Under the pieces are notes generated by a model. That model saw only the letters and a list, made by a program, of their open reading frames with translations, was not told where the DNA came from and ran no database searches. The position numbers and the translations under genes were made by a program. Source: Volvox africanus (Eukaryota > Chlorophyta > Chlorophyceae > Chlamydomonadales > Volvocaceae). From it: a stretch of 64,000 nt of DNA. The first letter of the stretch is position 1; each line of letters begins with the position of its first letter. Shown piece by piece: positions 24,836 to 34,807 of the stretch. The stretch covers positions 2,113,501 to 2,177,500 of the forward strand of contig BSDZ01000079.1 in the NCBI GenBank assembly GCA_030268105.1, written 5' to 3'.

Positions 24836-26920
24836 AAGGACTAAGTTTTACCATGTACATGTACGTGTAGGCACGTAGCTATCTGGATAGTTCCCTACAT
24901 GGTCCATGTTATATTCCTGCTGCCTTTCATTCACTCATTTACGCATTCCCGATTGTATGTTTGGATAATTCCCATCTCCTTAGCTGGTTCGATTCATACG
25001 ACCATACACACTTTGCGTGATTCGTACGCAGCACGCAGCAGCATGGTGCAGCAAGGCACATAAACGGATAAGCTGCACAGGAAATAACATTATATTATTT
25101 ATCTATTTGTCTAGGTGGTCATGCATGCACCACTATCAGTGCGGCGCGTACAACACCACGCCTGGAATATCTGCGATAGTCATCGACTTAGGCATGCCGC
25201 CCACCACCACGGTGCGCCCGCCCTCGTCGTCAACAACCTCGCCCGGCGCGTGGTTGTGGCCATGATGGCCGCCGTGCTCTGCATGAACCACGTGAACAAC
25301 TCCCCCGGCGGGTCATCCGGAATGTCGGACTGCATGAACGGCGCAGCCTTGTTCACTGGGAAGCCGCCCGCGCGGATCTGTGGATGGGACAAACACCCAT
25401 ACACATACTATTTGAAAGTAAAGCGCCCCCCCCTCGAGGTATTGTATTACTTCTTTCTTCCTTCTCATCCTTATACCTGTATCGCTCATCCTCGCTCAAC
25501 ACACACACACATCCACTCATGCAGCCTTGCTTCGCTTCCCCTCATATCGGACACACAAAATGCATGATGCTTGCTTGGGGCCACATTGGACAGTCCCTTT
25601 TACTACCGTGCGATAGATTTGCTTGACCATTGGAGATATAGCTTGCATTGGGCGAGAAGCAAAACGCAAATTAAGAATACATGTGTTATCCTTCTTTTTA
25701 ATTTTCCAAATACTATAGCACAGCTTTGGATAGTACATATGATAAGAATTCACATATAAGATATTATATTCTATCTATGCGAATAAGTGAAAGGATTTGC
25801 ATGGCGCGCCCAGGCACACAAAGTTTGTTATCAACTTACTAAGCTGCTTCCCAGAGGAGCCCCAGTATTGCCATCGTACATGACCATAATGTACGACAAT
25901 AGCGACGACAAAAAACAAAGGATACATGGTAAGAAAAATTATACTAAAAGAAAATTAAAATAATAAAATATACGATTAATATGCCAGGTTTCTAAAGAGG
26001 TAGCAACGACGCAGTCGTGCTTGCCCTGTTGCACACGCATGCACGTTGTCACGACACAACACGTAGCCTGCACAGCGGTCAAGAGATCGATCACGCAGTG
26101 TGTTGTACAATATACAACGTAGCCGATTTGTAACTCCCTCACTGGCTTGTTTCTCGATCGATTGTGCGAGCCATCCCCCTAATAATGGTTCTTCTTTGTC
26201 GCCGCAAAACGGTTAGTTTATCTAATAACAATTTGCGTGATGCGTGATCTATCTAGCTTCCCAACGAGCTACCTATCGATCTAGCTACCCGCATCATCTA
26301 TCCAGTCGATTTGCGTCTGCCCTGCCAAAATTATGAAGAAGAGCGAGCTCTAACTTACGTACAACTATTACTGGGCAATCAATCGCGTGCTATATATGTA
26401 TAGAGTACGTAGGTGCTACCGGCGTTTTAGACCCCGCTGGGTGCTTTTGAGTGCTACGTATCAGCCTAGCTTAGTTCCAGCTGGCTGGCTGAGTGAGTGC
26501 GTCTCTCGTAGATATGTATTTGTGATTATGAATCACTAATGTACGGCGGTGATTATGTAGCTCCAATCATTTTCATTTTCAGGGGTACGGTTTATAAATG
26601 GTAAACGTTCCACGTGTAACCTTGAATGTGCACGTGCATCCTGCGGCAAGTAGATTGATTGATTGATGTAAAAGTGTTGATGGATATGTTTATTTGGTTG
26701 TAGCGGGCTGCATGCGGCTGTGAGTAATTGAAACAAGCAATAAGTAATAAGCGCAAGTTGTTTGAACACACCGGAACACATGGATGAATGATCGAAGGTT
26801 GGGATGCATCAGCAGCTGTGCATGAGCCATGTTGTGCATGAGCCATATATGTCTACATACATGTCGACAAAAGTTGAATGATGGTGGATGATGATGTCGT
26901 TGGGTGGTTGTTCGGAAAGA
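24836..26920. other. spacer, no gene recognised
   Basis: Low-complexity and AT-rich sequence with many short GATCGAT-like and CTAGCTA-like words. A minus-strand open frame at 25180-25404 (it includes PDDPPGELFTWFMQ) might be an isolated exon, but has no partner exon or known motif. Confidence 0.35.
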
Positions 26921-26922
26921 GA

Positions 26923-27018
26923 CGGATCCGCGGATGATTAACAGCTACGGCCGTACGGATGTTCATTATCCGTACGGGTGCTAATCATCCGTACGGATCG
27001 GCCGTACGGACGGATCCG
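26923..27018. repeat. cluster of CCGTACGG palindromes between CGGATCCG ends
   Basis: Within about 60 bp the 8-bp palindrome CCGTACGG occurs four times, and the cluster is bounded on both sides by CGGATCCG. The arrangement is loosely palindromic as a whole. It could be the remains of a foldback element or a protein-binding array. Confidence 0.6.
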
Positions 27019-27071
27019 CTGCGCAGTACAGACCGAACAAACACCAAACCTGCTAATGATGAGCGCAACTG

Positions 27072-27151
27072 GGATGGACCGCGTATATATGGGTATCTTC
27101 CGGTTGGGCCTTTGCTGCATGTAAAGGCGGATATGACATACAGAGATACAA
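27072..27151 (-). mobile_element. truncated LTR of the TRIM family
   Basis: Read on the minus strand it starts TTGTATCTCTGTATGTCATA and continues with CCGCC, TGCAGCAAAGGCCC and CCGGAAGAT, matching the LTRs at 37944, 44962 and 46772. The far end is lost. Confidence 0.65.
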
Positions 27152-30100
27152 TAGTAGTTGGGGTGACAAAAATTGCTCATCAGTGACAGCTTCCCAATCC
27201 GCGTCGTACCCCCGGTAGGTGCTCTGGAACATAAATTGAGCACAGAGCAAGAGCAGAGGGCCAGAAGAATCTGCCACATCAGTTGAAGACTCAGCCCCGT
27301 CCAGCAGATACTGCTGATACAGGCGGCCGTATTTGACCTCCGCTGTGCGTACCTATGATACCTCCTCATATATAGTTGCCCACCACTTGAAGCAAGGCGG
27401 GGTGGCTAAGACTGAGGTAGTCACAGGGTTGAATGTGGCAATCAAGCAATACGACCAGCCCGTGAGAACCACCAACGGCAGCACTATACCCCTCCCTGCT
27501 GCCTGGGGTCCGTCTCATAAAAGCCAGTCAGTCGCAGTGGCGCAACAACAGTTGTAAGAGGTGCCGAGCACGCAGGGACACAGCATGATAAGGTGATGCA
27601 AGTACATGTCAGCAGCAGGGAATCCCAGTTGGGGCCCCCAGAGGGAAGTAAGCCAATCAAGACCCAACAATCCCACAGTGAAGATGAGGGAGCACCGCCT
27701 GGCGGGAAAATGACCGTTCCTGGATCAGCTCGCGCTCATCTATCAACAATCCGAGTGACCTGCAAATAAGAGGGAGGCTGGTTAGGTTTGACGCAGCAAG
27801 ACGTCGGACACAACTTGCTGGGAATATCATCAAGTAGATAGACGCACCACCGAACTGACAAGTAACGAATATAGGAAGAGATACAGAAACCATCAAGCAC
27901 GTAGGTACGTAGATCCGTACCGCGGCCCGATGGGCGGGAGTCCCAAACGACCGGATGGATGCACAGTTAGCAGCGAAGCGGTCTCAATCAACAATCCATG
28001 CATCCCTGAAAACCAAAAAATCTTCATGAAACGTCCGGGAGATTGTATATATAGTGTAGAGGTCGTACACGCACGGCCAACACACTATCACGATAAAAAG
28101 GTGCAGAAGCACCATATCAGCATCTTGAGAGGCCTTTGCGGCTCTCACCTACTACATATAGAATCAGAAGCCGGTCAGCAATTTCCCCCCATGCACTGTA
28201 TGTGGCTTACTTCAGCCACATCCAGCACTTATTGTTTCCTTGTCTATCGTTGACATCATCGTAATAACTTGCTCATGTTACCAGCCATGCGACATACGAG
28301 CAAGCAATGAAGCAATGCATACACTCCAGAAATTTCATAAAATAAAGTATCCATACATTTCTTGTATACTGAGCAGCAGGTAGACCAAGCAACCAGCAGT
28401 CCTCAACCCCCAAACGCAACAACTCAATCACATCCCATGCACAGTATCGTTCGTTCGTTCATCATACAGACTGACGAACTTGGCACAGCATGCACAGCGC
28501 GCTATATATGGCCGCGCTATGTATTTCATCCCCGCCCTACCTGCGCATTCTACATGTCAGTGGCACCTCAGTGGCGTCTTCCCGCTGCGCGCCCTGCTGC
28601 CAAAGGTGTATGTAAAGACAGAGCATGGAATGCAGATCTGCGCACCCAACACTTGTATGCGTTCCAGTCCAGTGCCTTCTGAACTACGAGAAAGCTGAGA
28701 AGTTGGTCTTGTTCGGCATCTTTATTGTGCGCTCCCCCTCCCTCTTCCTCCCCCCTTCTCCCCCCCTTTCCCTCCTCTCCCCTTTTCTGACCTCCCTCTC
28801 CCGGCCCCACTCCCCCTTGCTGGTGTGTCTCATTTACCTCATTTGCATGATGAGCGTCTTGATTCATGAGGACCGTGCGACGACGTCATTTTAAAAATCC
28901 CCTCCGCCAATATCCAGACATGACGATTACGACCCACTCCACCCTACCGGCAACTACCTGAGCACACCGGCATCGCGCAAAAATACAGCAGCTCCGTTAC
29001 AAAAATTCATCGACTGAATAGACAACTAACCACAAACATGTGACCCTTCTGCACCCGTAGGTAGGTAGCTAGGTAGGTGTTCTGGGGTTGCTATGTTGCT
29101 TTTATGCTTGAAAACGCAAATGCTCCAACCAAGCACCCATTTTAGCTATCGTCCAAGGCCCCAGCAGGTACCTCGTTGAGCAAGCAACCACGACGACCAC
29201 ATTCACTTGACATCTATCGTTCCACGTGGACAGGCCGCTGTCTACCATCACATGCAGGTATGGCATTTGGCCGTGGCGGGTGTTGTTCCAACCAGCCATG
29301 TCTTGCTTGTTCCATCCAACCCTTACAGCCATCAACCGATGCACACGAGGAAGTATTATTTACCTGTGTCTATATTTGTGCGCGCGTGTGGGTATATGAT
29401 GATGCTACACAGATGTATACATGCGTGTGCTCCGGTTTTCATTACCTTAACAAGCCTCCTTGGGTTCTCTCTTTAGGTCCCTCTCACTCACTTAACCCTG
29501 CTGACCCCAGCCTCCATCCATCCATTCATTCATTAGCTCGGTTTATGTGCCAAGCAAGGAAATGGACAGAGCTGATTCATTTAAGGTGATGAATCCGTTT
29601 AAGCTCTTGATCCAGACCGATCGATCGACCGGCATGCGATGCAGTTCACATCATCATCCATATGAATACCTTTGATGTTACATTGCCACGTTTGTTACCC
29701 GTAGTTACGTTGGCTCCAGCAGAAGAGGCCGCAGAAGGAAGGTCTGCAAGAGGCCCTTGCCCTTGGCCTGCCGGACGGGATGGAAGGGGACGCATGATGA
29801 GCGTGGGCAGCAGATATTTTGGCAATCCGCTTTGAACCAGAAACAGAGACCCGATTACGTATGCTAGACCCCAAGCTGCAGACACCAAGTGTGTAGGCGA
29901 TCGGGGGAGTGTAGGTGATGTAAAGGATGGAGGAGATGCTGCTGGTTCGGGATACATGTCGGGACGCGTAACGGGCGGGGAGAAGCTCCTCTCACACCCC
30001 GATATCGCACGTATTGCACCCTGTGTTACAGAGGCGGGTGTACCTGCTGTTATGCTGGCGTATGGCTGGATCGGATTGTTTTTAAGTGGGGCCGAGCTGG

Positions 30101-30634
30101 AAGGCAGACGAGGCGAGAAAATCCATGGGGACGGAAGTTGGGTTTGCTGTTGATGACGTCATCATCAACTGCCTGACTTACCACCAGCCATACACCATGT
30201 CTTACTTAGGCACATGCATAAGGAAATGCCTTTTTGGGCCTAAAGCACGCAGGTCCCTATCTATCAGCATAAAGCCACGGGAAGCCTAGGAGCCCTACTT
30301 ATCACACCCAAAGCACCGTGAGCCAATCTAACTGAGTGTTGTGGCATCTTAGAAGAAGCAAATGGAAATCAAACGAAGTTAATTTTGTATTTGAGACTTT
30401 ATTACCTAAAGATGGTAGGCCTAGTTAGGAACTGTAAGGTGAAGTGACCAGGCGTAGTGGTGAAACGCCTGGATATTGGAAAGACTCCGAGCTTTTGAGG
30501 GTAACCCCCGAAGTGAGGAGACACTGAGCCCGTACAGAAGTCGTTTCGGCCTCCTAAGCAATAAGAGCATTTAATGCCCTTGGGAGGAAGCAAGGAAGAT
30601 AGAGAACTTTTAGATTGAAGCCTTAGGTTGACGG
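27152..30634. other. repeat-rich spacer, no gene recognised
   Basis: The stretch contains pyrimidine-rich runs (about 28730-28810), GGTAGGTAGCTAGGTAGGT near 29060 and many scattered short ORFs. A minus-strand ORF at 29646-29957 contains a hydrophobic stretch (WGLAYVIGSLFLVQSG) and could be an exon, but nothing supports it further. Confidence 0.35.
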
Positions 30635-30670
30635 GTCGTAACCGTCGTAACCGTCGTAACCGTCGTAACC
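30635..30670 (+). repeat. 9-bp tandem repeat, four perfect copies
   Basis: The unit GTCGTAACC is repeated four times without change. A (CTCCCC)n run follows at about 30790-30818. Confidence 0.9.
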
Positions 30671-31069
30671 GATTTTGCAACATACAAGTCAACCTTCCCT
30701 TATGGATTCAAGAGCAAGACGCTCTAACACTGCGTGAGTCTCCGGTCACCGGAATTCCCGACTCCAAAACCCTAAGGTTAAAAACGACACGCTCCCCCTC
30801 CCCCTCCCCCTCCCCCTGCTGACTGCTGACTGCATGTCCACATCTTTGCTGTTTGCTTCGGTTCCGCCGCCGCCGCCATAGGTGAGTTCGCGTGGGTCCG
30901 CGTTTCGTTCGGTTGGTTCGCGCGCGCGGTCGTCGTGCTAGCCCGGGTCGGGTTGGTGGGTCGGTCGGGTCAAGGCGCGTTAGTTTGATGCTATACAGGG
31001 GGGTTGGGAGGAGCACGCGCATGACAGCGACCAGCGGTCAGCTTAGTTTTTCTTCTTCTCCGCGGTTTT

Positions 31070-31170
31070 CTTTCTCCGCCAGCAGCAAGGCCGATAGTAT
31101 ACTTTATGACGGTTTCGATTGAGTTTTCTCTACTTTTATTCGCGGCCTTGGCGGCAACCTAGTTTTCTTG
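31070..31170 (+). repeat. dispersed repeat, copy 2 (its relative is at 13170-13280)
   Basis: GCCAGCAGCAAGGCC, then an AT-rich middle, then CGCGGCCTTGGCGGC and CCTAGTTTT. The copy ends about 40 bp before the composition switches to the bacterial island. Confidence 0.6.
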
Positions 31171-31233
31171 GGTCTTCGCGTCGGCAGCAGCCTTGCACGC
31201 GGACAATCATTAAGAATTGAAGGGAGACGAATA

Positions 31234-31365
31234 TTATTTTATCCACTTACCCCCTATTTTCTGAACTTTCATCCTACCAGCTTTTATATAATTATAAAGG
31301 GTCCTTTCCGTAACACCTAAAATCTTAATGGCTTCCTTTAATGAATATACTTTAATGTCTAACAT
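31234..31365 (-). CDS. excisionase-family helix-turn-helix protein
   Basis: A 43-aa ORF with the typical excisionase/HTH_17 layout: VYSLKEAIKILGVTERTLYN is the helix-turn-helix and KVQKIGGKWIK the wing. Family members bind DNA at attachment sites of phages and integrative elements or regulate such elements. It is shorter than usual family members and stops right after the wing, close to the island edge, so it may be truncated. It lies downstream of the IS element on the same strand. Confidence 0.7.
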   Translation of the reverse strand: MLDIKVYSLKEAIKILGVTERTLYNYIKAGRMKVQKIGGKWIK

Positions 31366-31429
31366 GCTAAAATCCCTCTTATATAAAACTTATATAAAAC
31401 TGAACCACCCTCAGCTTAGAGCTGAGGGG

Positions 31430-32275
31430 TTATAATGTGGAGTCAATTTGAAATTCACCTAGCTCCATCGGTTCACCTTCTTGTTCCTCTATATACCTTT
31501 GTATTAGCTCATCCGTTATATTTCCTGAACTAATTGCCATATACCCTCTTGCCCACAAATGCCTTCCCCAAAATTGTTTTCTAAGATTAGCGTATTCCTG
31601 CAAATAAAATTCTGGAACTACCACCTTTCAAATATTGCACTAACTTACTAAGCGCTAACTGTGGTCTGTATGATAAAAACATGTGAACATGGTCAGCTGC
31701 TACTTTCCCTGAAACAATTTGTACCTCATGTTCCATGCAAATTTGCCTCAGTATATGTTGTATCTCTGTTGTGTCGGCCAACAAAGGCCCGATCGGAAGG
31801 ATGACCATCTAAGGTCCAGGATCCTTTGACACTGCCCGTAGATACCCCAGGATACTACAAGTATTCCCCCTCAGATAGGGTGCGTCCTCGCATCCTACAG
31901 CCTAAGGGCCAGCCCTCACCCTAGTCTGTAGTCAGACGATTCGATCCCTCACGGCCTGGTGACGGTTTCCCAAGCCATCTACCAGTCAGAACCGCCCTCA
32001 CCATCCCGTAGGTGGGGGGATTCGAACCCGGACAACCTGCTCGATACCAATGTTGTATCTCTGTTGTGTCGGCCAACAAAGGCCCGATCGGAAGGATGAC
32101 CATCTAAGGTCCAGGATCCTTTGACACTGCCCGTAGATACCCCAGGATACTACAGTATATCTCTTGTCCTTTCGGCTATTCCTCCTGTTAAACACCTCTT
32201 CCTATATTTTGGTATCCATATTAGATGCACTTTTAAGTCATACTTGCTGTCGCTATTACTTCTATAATTTCTCAT
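31430..32275 (-). pseudogene. tnpA: IS200-type Y1 transposase tnpA, broken by a retroelement and a frameshift
   Basis: The N-terminal part (32275 to about 32155) starts MRNYRSNSDSKYDLKVHLIW and reaches GGIAERTRDI. The gene is then split by the TRIM element at 31756-32154. It resumes with LRQICMEHEVQIVSG and the HUH metal-binding region DHVHMFLSY, then LSKLVQYLKGGSSRIL. A one-base insertion near 31625 shifts the frame. The C-terminal part (RKQFWGRHLWARGYMAISSG, NITDELIQRYIEEQ) carries the expected Tyr and ends at TAA 31430-31432. Removing the insertion and one GTATA copy leaves the coding sequence continuous. The enzyme normally moves single-stranded IS DNA; this copy cannot be functional. Confidence 0.92.
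31756..32154 (-). mobile_element. TRIM (terminal-repeat retrotransposon in miniature), 399 bp, complete
   Basis: Two 104-bp direct repeats (31756-31859 and 32051-32154) are identical base for base by my reading, and each begins TG and ends CA. The internal region is 191 bp with no ORF of interest. Read on the minus strand, the base next to the 5' LTR is followed by TGGTATCGAGC, close to the initiator-methionine tRNA primer-binding site TGGTATCAGAGC. A purine tract GAGGGGGAA lies just before the 3' LTR. The target duplication GTATA flanks it at 31751-31755 and 32155-32159. The element is non-autonomous and needs enzymes supplied by a larger LTR element. Confidence 0.93.
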
Positions 32276-32359
32276 CCCTTGCTCTTCGTCGTTGGCACGA
32301 CTTCAGTTTATCTTCCCTTCGCCTGAAAGGCGAGGGATTTTATATCCCCGAGGGGGACA

Positions 32360-34115
32360 TTAAAAAATTGCATTGGCAATCAATTCTTCACTTCTATTCT
32401 TTGCCCTGTCTATGTGATGCAAGTAAATCATGGTAGTATTTATGTTGGTGTGTCATGTTAGTAATTATATTTACTGCGAATATAACTTACCTAACGAATT
32501 AGGTAAGTTTTTTTCTGATTTAAGTGAAGAGCTGGCAGATATTGATGGAGCAGTTAAGGCGTTACAGGATGGAGAAAGAGTAGTGCATATCCATACAAAT
32601 GTTATTTTAAAGGGCAAAAAGAAAAGGTCAAACCAGCCTCCAAAAGATACGCTGGGATGCTGCGCCGTAATGGTTGGAATTTCATACCGACAAAATATGA
32701 TCATTTAGCGCATGTATTAACTGCAATGCCCATGAGTATGGTTGAAGAAGAAATGGGATTATTTAAAAACAACATAACAGGCGCTGGGGTAGCACTAAGT
32801 ATTATAGGTCGTGGCAAACAAACAGTTTCGGGTGAGAGCAAAGCCATTCATCGGTGAATATAAAGGCGATTTAAATGCTCCCGGTTTATTACTTACCGGC
32901 CGGAGAGGGCAGTTAAAATTCTTTTCGCAGTTCGGAGGTGATTTTACCCCGCATTTGGCAACAAATACCGGTAATCTTGGCAATCCTAATGTTGTTATCG
33001 TAGGTGTTACAGGAAGTGGAAAATCGGTATTAATGCAAGAAATGATGTTATCTACGCTTGGTGTTGGTGGCAAGGTTTTTGTCGTAGATTACGGCAAAAG
33101 TTTTGAGAAACTTTGCCATGTGCTTGATGGAAACTATATCGAGTTTGATCCGAGCAATCCAATTTCGATAAATCCTTTTTCCGGAGTGCCTACCGGTGAT
33201 GATGAAGTTTCCAGCGCAGCAAGAGCTGATTTTCTAGCAAGCTTTCCAATAACTCTTGCTACGATGGCTGCTCCAAAACACGGAACAACTGATTTACAAC
33301 AAACAAATCTGGAAGAGGCTTTAAGAAAATGTTGGGATGAAAAAGGAGGTGATTTGCTAATTGATGACATAGCTGATTGGTTGCTTGTACAAGAGAATAA
33401 TCCTGTAGCAAATGATTTGGGACGGATGTTGTTCAACTATACAAAAAATGGTGCATACGGTGGATTCTTCCAAGGTAAAGCAGAAGTAACATTGGATGCG
33501 GATATTGTAGTTATTGAAACTGATCATTTGCGGAACTTTCCTGATTTAATGGCGGTTGTGACGCAAATAATGATGACCCACATTAACAATAAAATGGCTA
33601 AGGGAAAAACGGACAGGCCAAGTCTTTTGGTGTTTGATGAAATTACCAAGACTTTGGAAAATCCAACTGCTTTAAAGTTTGTTTCAGCGGTTATCAGGAT
33701 TGTAAGAAAATATAAAACTTCAGTGGTATTAGCTTCGCAGTTAATTACAGATTTTCATGATTTAGGAAAAGAAGCTATGAGTATTTTTGCAGGTGCTGAT
33801 TTTAAGCTGATAATGAAACAGAATCCAGACACATTAACTACTATGCGAAGTTTGCCGTTATTTCAGAGTTATGTTAAGGATGACGAGCGGATGCGCAGGA
33901 TGGGATCGATAGAATCCAAAAAAGGAGAATATGGAGAGTTTGCGCTGTGAGCACCCGGTATTAATGGGGATATTTGCCAATTAAGAATAGATCCGTTCAC
34001 ATTGCTTTTAATGACTACCAATCCAACTGAAAAGGAATTAATCAAAAATCATCGGGAGAGTGGCTTAAGCCTAGCAGAAGCGATTAATACCATATTAGCA
34101 GAAAGGGGTCTTTAA
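32360..34115 (+). pseudogene. traC: traC, F-type conjugation ATPase (VirB4 family), broken
   Basis: TraC is the VirB4-type ATPase that powers pilus assembly and conjugative DNA transfer at the inner membrane. Recognisable sequence starts near 32480 with LGKFFSDLSEELADIDGAV and runs through ALQDGERVVHIHTNVILKG. The frame changes near 32625 and again near 32815, so a segment of about 190 bp is read in another frame. The rest is continuous: Walker A GVTGSGKSVLMQ, VFVVDYGKSFEKL, Walker B region PSLLVFDEITKTLEN and LASQLITDFHDLGKEAMSIF. A TGA at 33948-33950 interrupts the last 55 codons, which end at TAA overlapping the traW ATG (TAATG). The N-terminal part is missing, cut off at the IS end. Two frame changes and one stop make it a pseudogene. 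Confidence 0.9.
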
Positions 34116-34807
34116 TGTTGATAATACCATTCTCAAAAGCAGACCTTACCTCGAAGGTATTAAAAACATTCCTGCTAGTAGGAACCGGTATATTAATTAA
34201 CAATGGAGCTAGCGCAAGAGGCTCAGGCATTCCAAGGGAAAAAACTAATTCCAAACCAATAATAAAAGATTATGGCACGCATGGACAAGTTTTTAACATA
34301 GCCGAGGAATGTCTTCTTGAGGAAATTATGAGCAGATTGGAGCTTGCAAAAGAGGATGGAACACTGGACCTGTTACAGAATGAATTTATCGAAAAAGTAA
34401 AAGCCAGAGTACTTCGCCCATTACCAGTTCCAAACTTAACAAAAGCGACTATTAATAGAAGCTGGACATATAACCCAACTTTCACTCAAGAAGCCGATAT
34501 TGTCGATGATAAGGGTAGGGTGATTGTTGCAGCTGGAACAAGTATAAATGCGCTTGCAAAGTTAAAATGGGGTGAGCCATTAATTTTAATTGATGGTGAT
34601 GATCAAGAGCAAGTGGAGTGGGCAAAAGGAAAAACCGGCAAGATTGTTTTAACTAATGGTGCGCCTATGCTAGTTGCAAAGCAATTAAAACGTCCGGTGT
34701 TTTTTGATCAAGGTGGGATACTTTGTCATCGTTTTAAAATAGAGGCAATTCCTGCTATGGTTGAGCAAGACGGCTTGTTGTTAAAGTTAAGTGAGGTGAG
34801 TATATGA
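34115..34807 (+). CDS. traW: TraW, F-type conjugation pilus-assembly protein
   Basis: TraW is a periplasmic protein needed for F-pilus assembly. The ORF of 230 aa is intact. It has an N-terminal hydrophobic export signal (VLKTFLLVGTGILINNGASA), then a helical region and the family core PLPVPNLTKATINRSWTYNP. PLILIDGDDQEQVEWAKG and RPVFFDQGGILCHRFKIEAI follow. A purine-rich AAAGGGG lies just upstream of the ATG at 34115, a good bacterial ribosome binding site. The start overlaps the traC stop (TAATG) and the stop overlaps the traU start (ATGA), which is typical of translational coupling. The frame is free of stops although the neighbouring traC is broken. Confidence 0.9.
   Translation: MLIIPFSKADLTSKVLKTFLLVGTGILINNGASARGSGIPREKTNSKPIIKDYGTHGQVFNIAEECLLEEIMSRLELAKEDGTLDLLQNEFIEKVKARVLRPLPVPNLTKATINRSWTYNPTFTQEADIVDDKGRVIVAAGTSINALAKLKWGEPLILIDGDDQEQVEWAKGKTGKIVLTNGAPMLVAKQLKRPVFFDQGGILCHRFKIEAIPAMVEQDGLLLKLSEVSI

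Larger units (their letters stand above)
31385..32355 (-). mobile_element. IS200/IS605-type insertion sequence, interrupted by a TRIM element
   Basis: The element contains a Y1-transposase pseudogene flanked by two subterminal hairpins, as IS200/IS605 elements have. The left-end hairpin is 32315-32336 (CCCTTCGCCT, loop GAA) and the right-end hairpin 31408-31429 (CCCTCAGC paired with GCTGAGGG). Without the 399-bp TRIM and one 5-bp duplicate it would be about 570 bp. The exact ends are uncertain because these elements make no target duplication. Confidence 0.8.

Noticed and set aside
30635..30670. CRISPR-like short repeat
   Set aside because: The 9-bp units are directly adjacent with no spacers. 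None of the tandem repeats in the window has a repeat-spacer structure.
32000..32050. A tRNA gene
   Set aside because: The GGTTCGAATCC match is a T-arm/B-box only. There is no cloverleaf and it lies inside the TRIM element.
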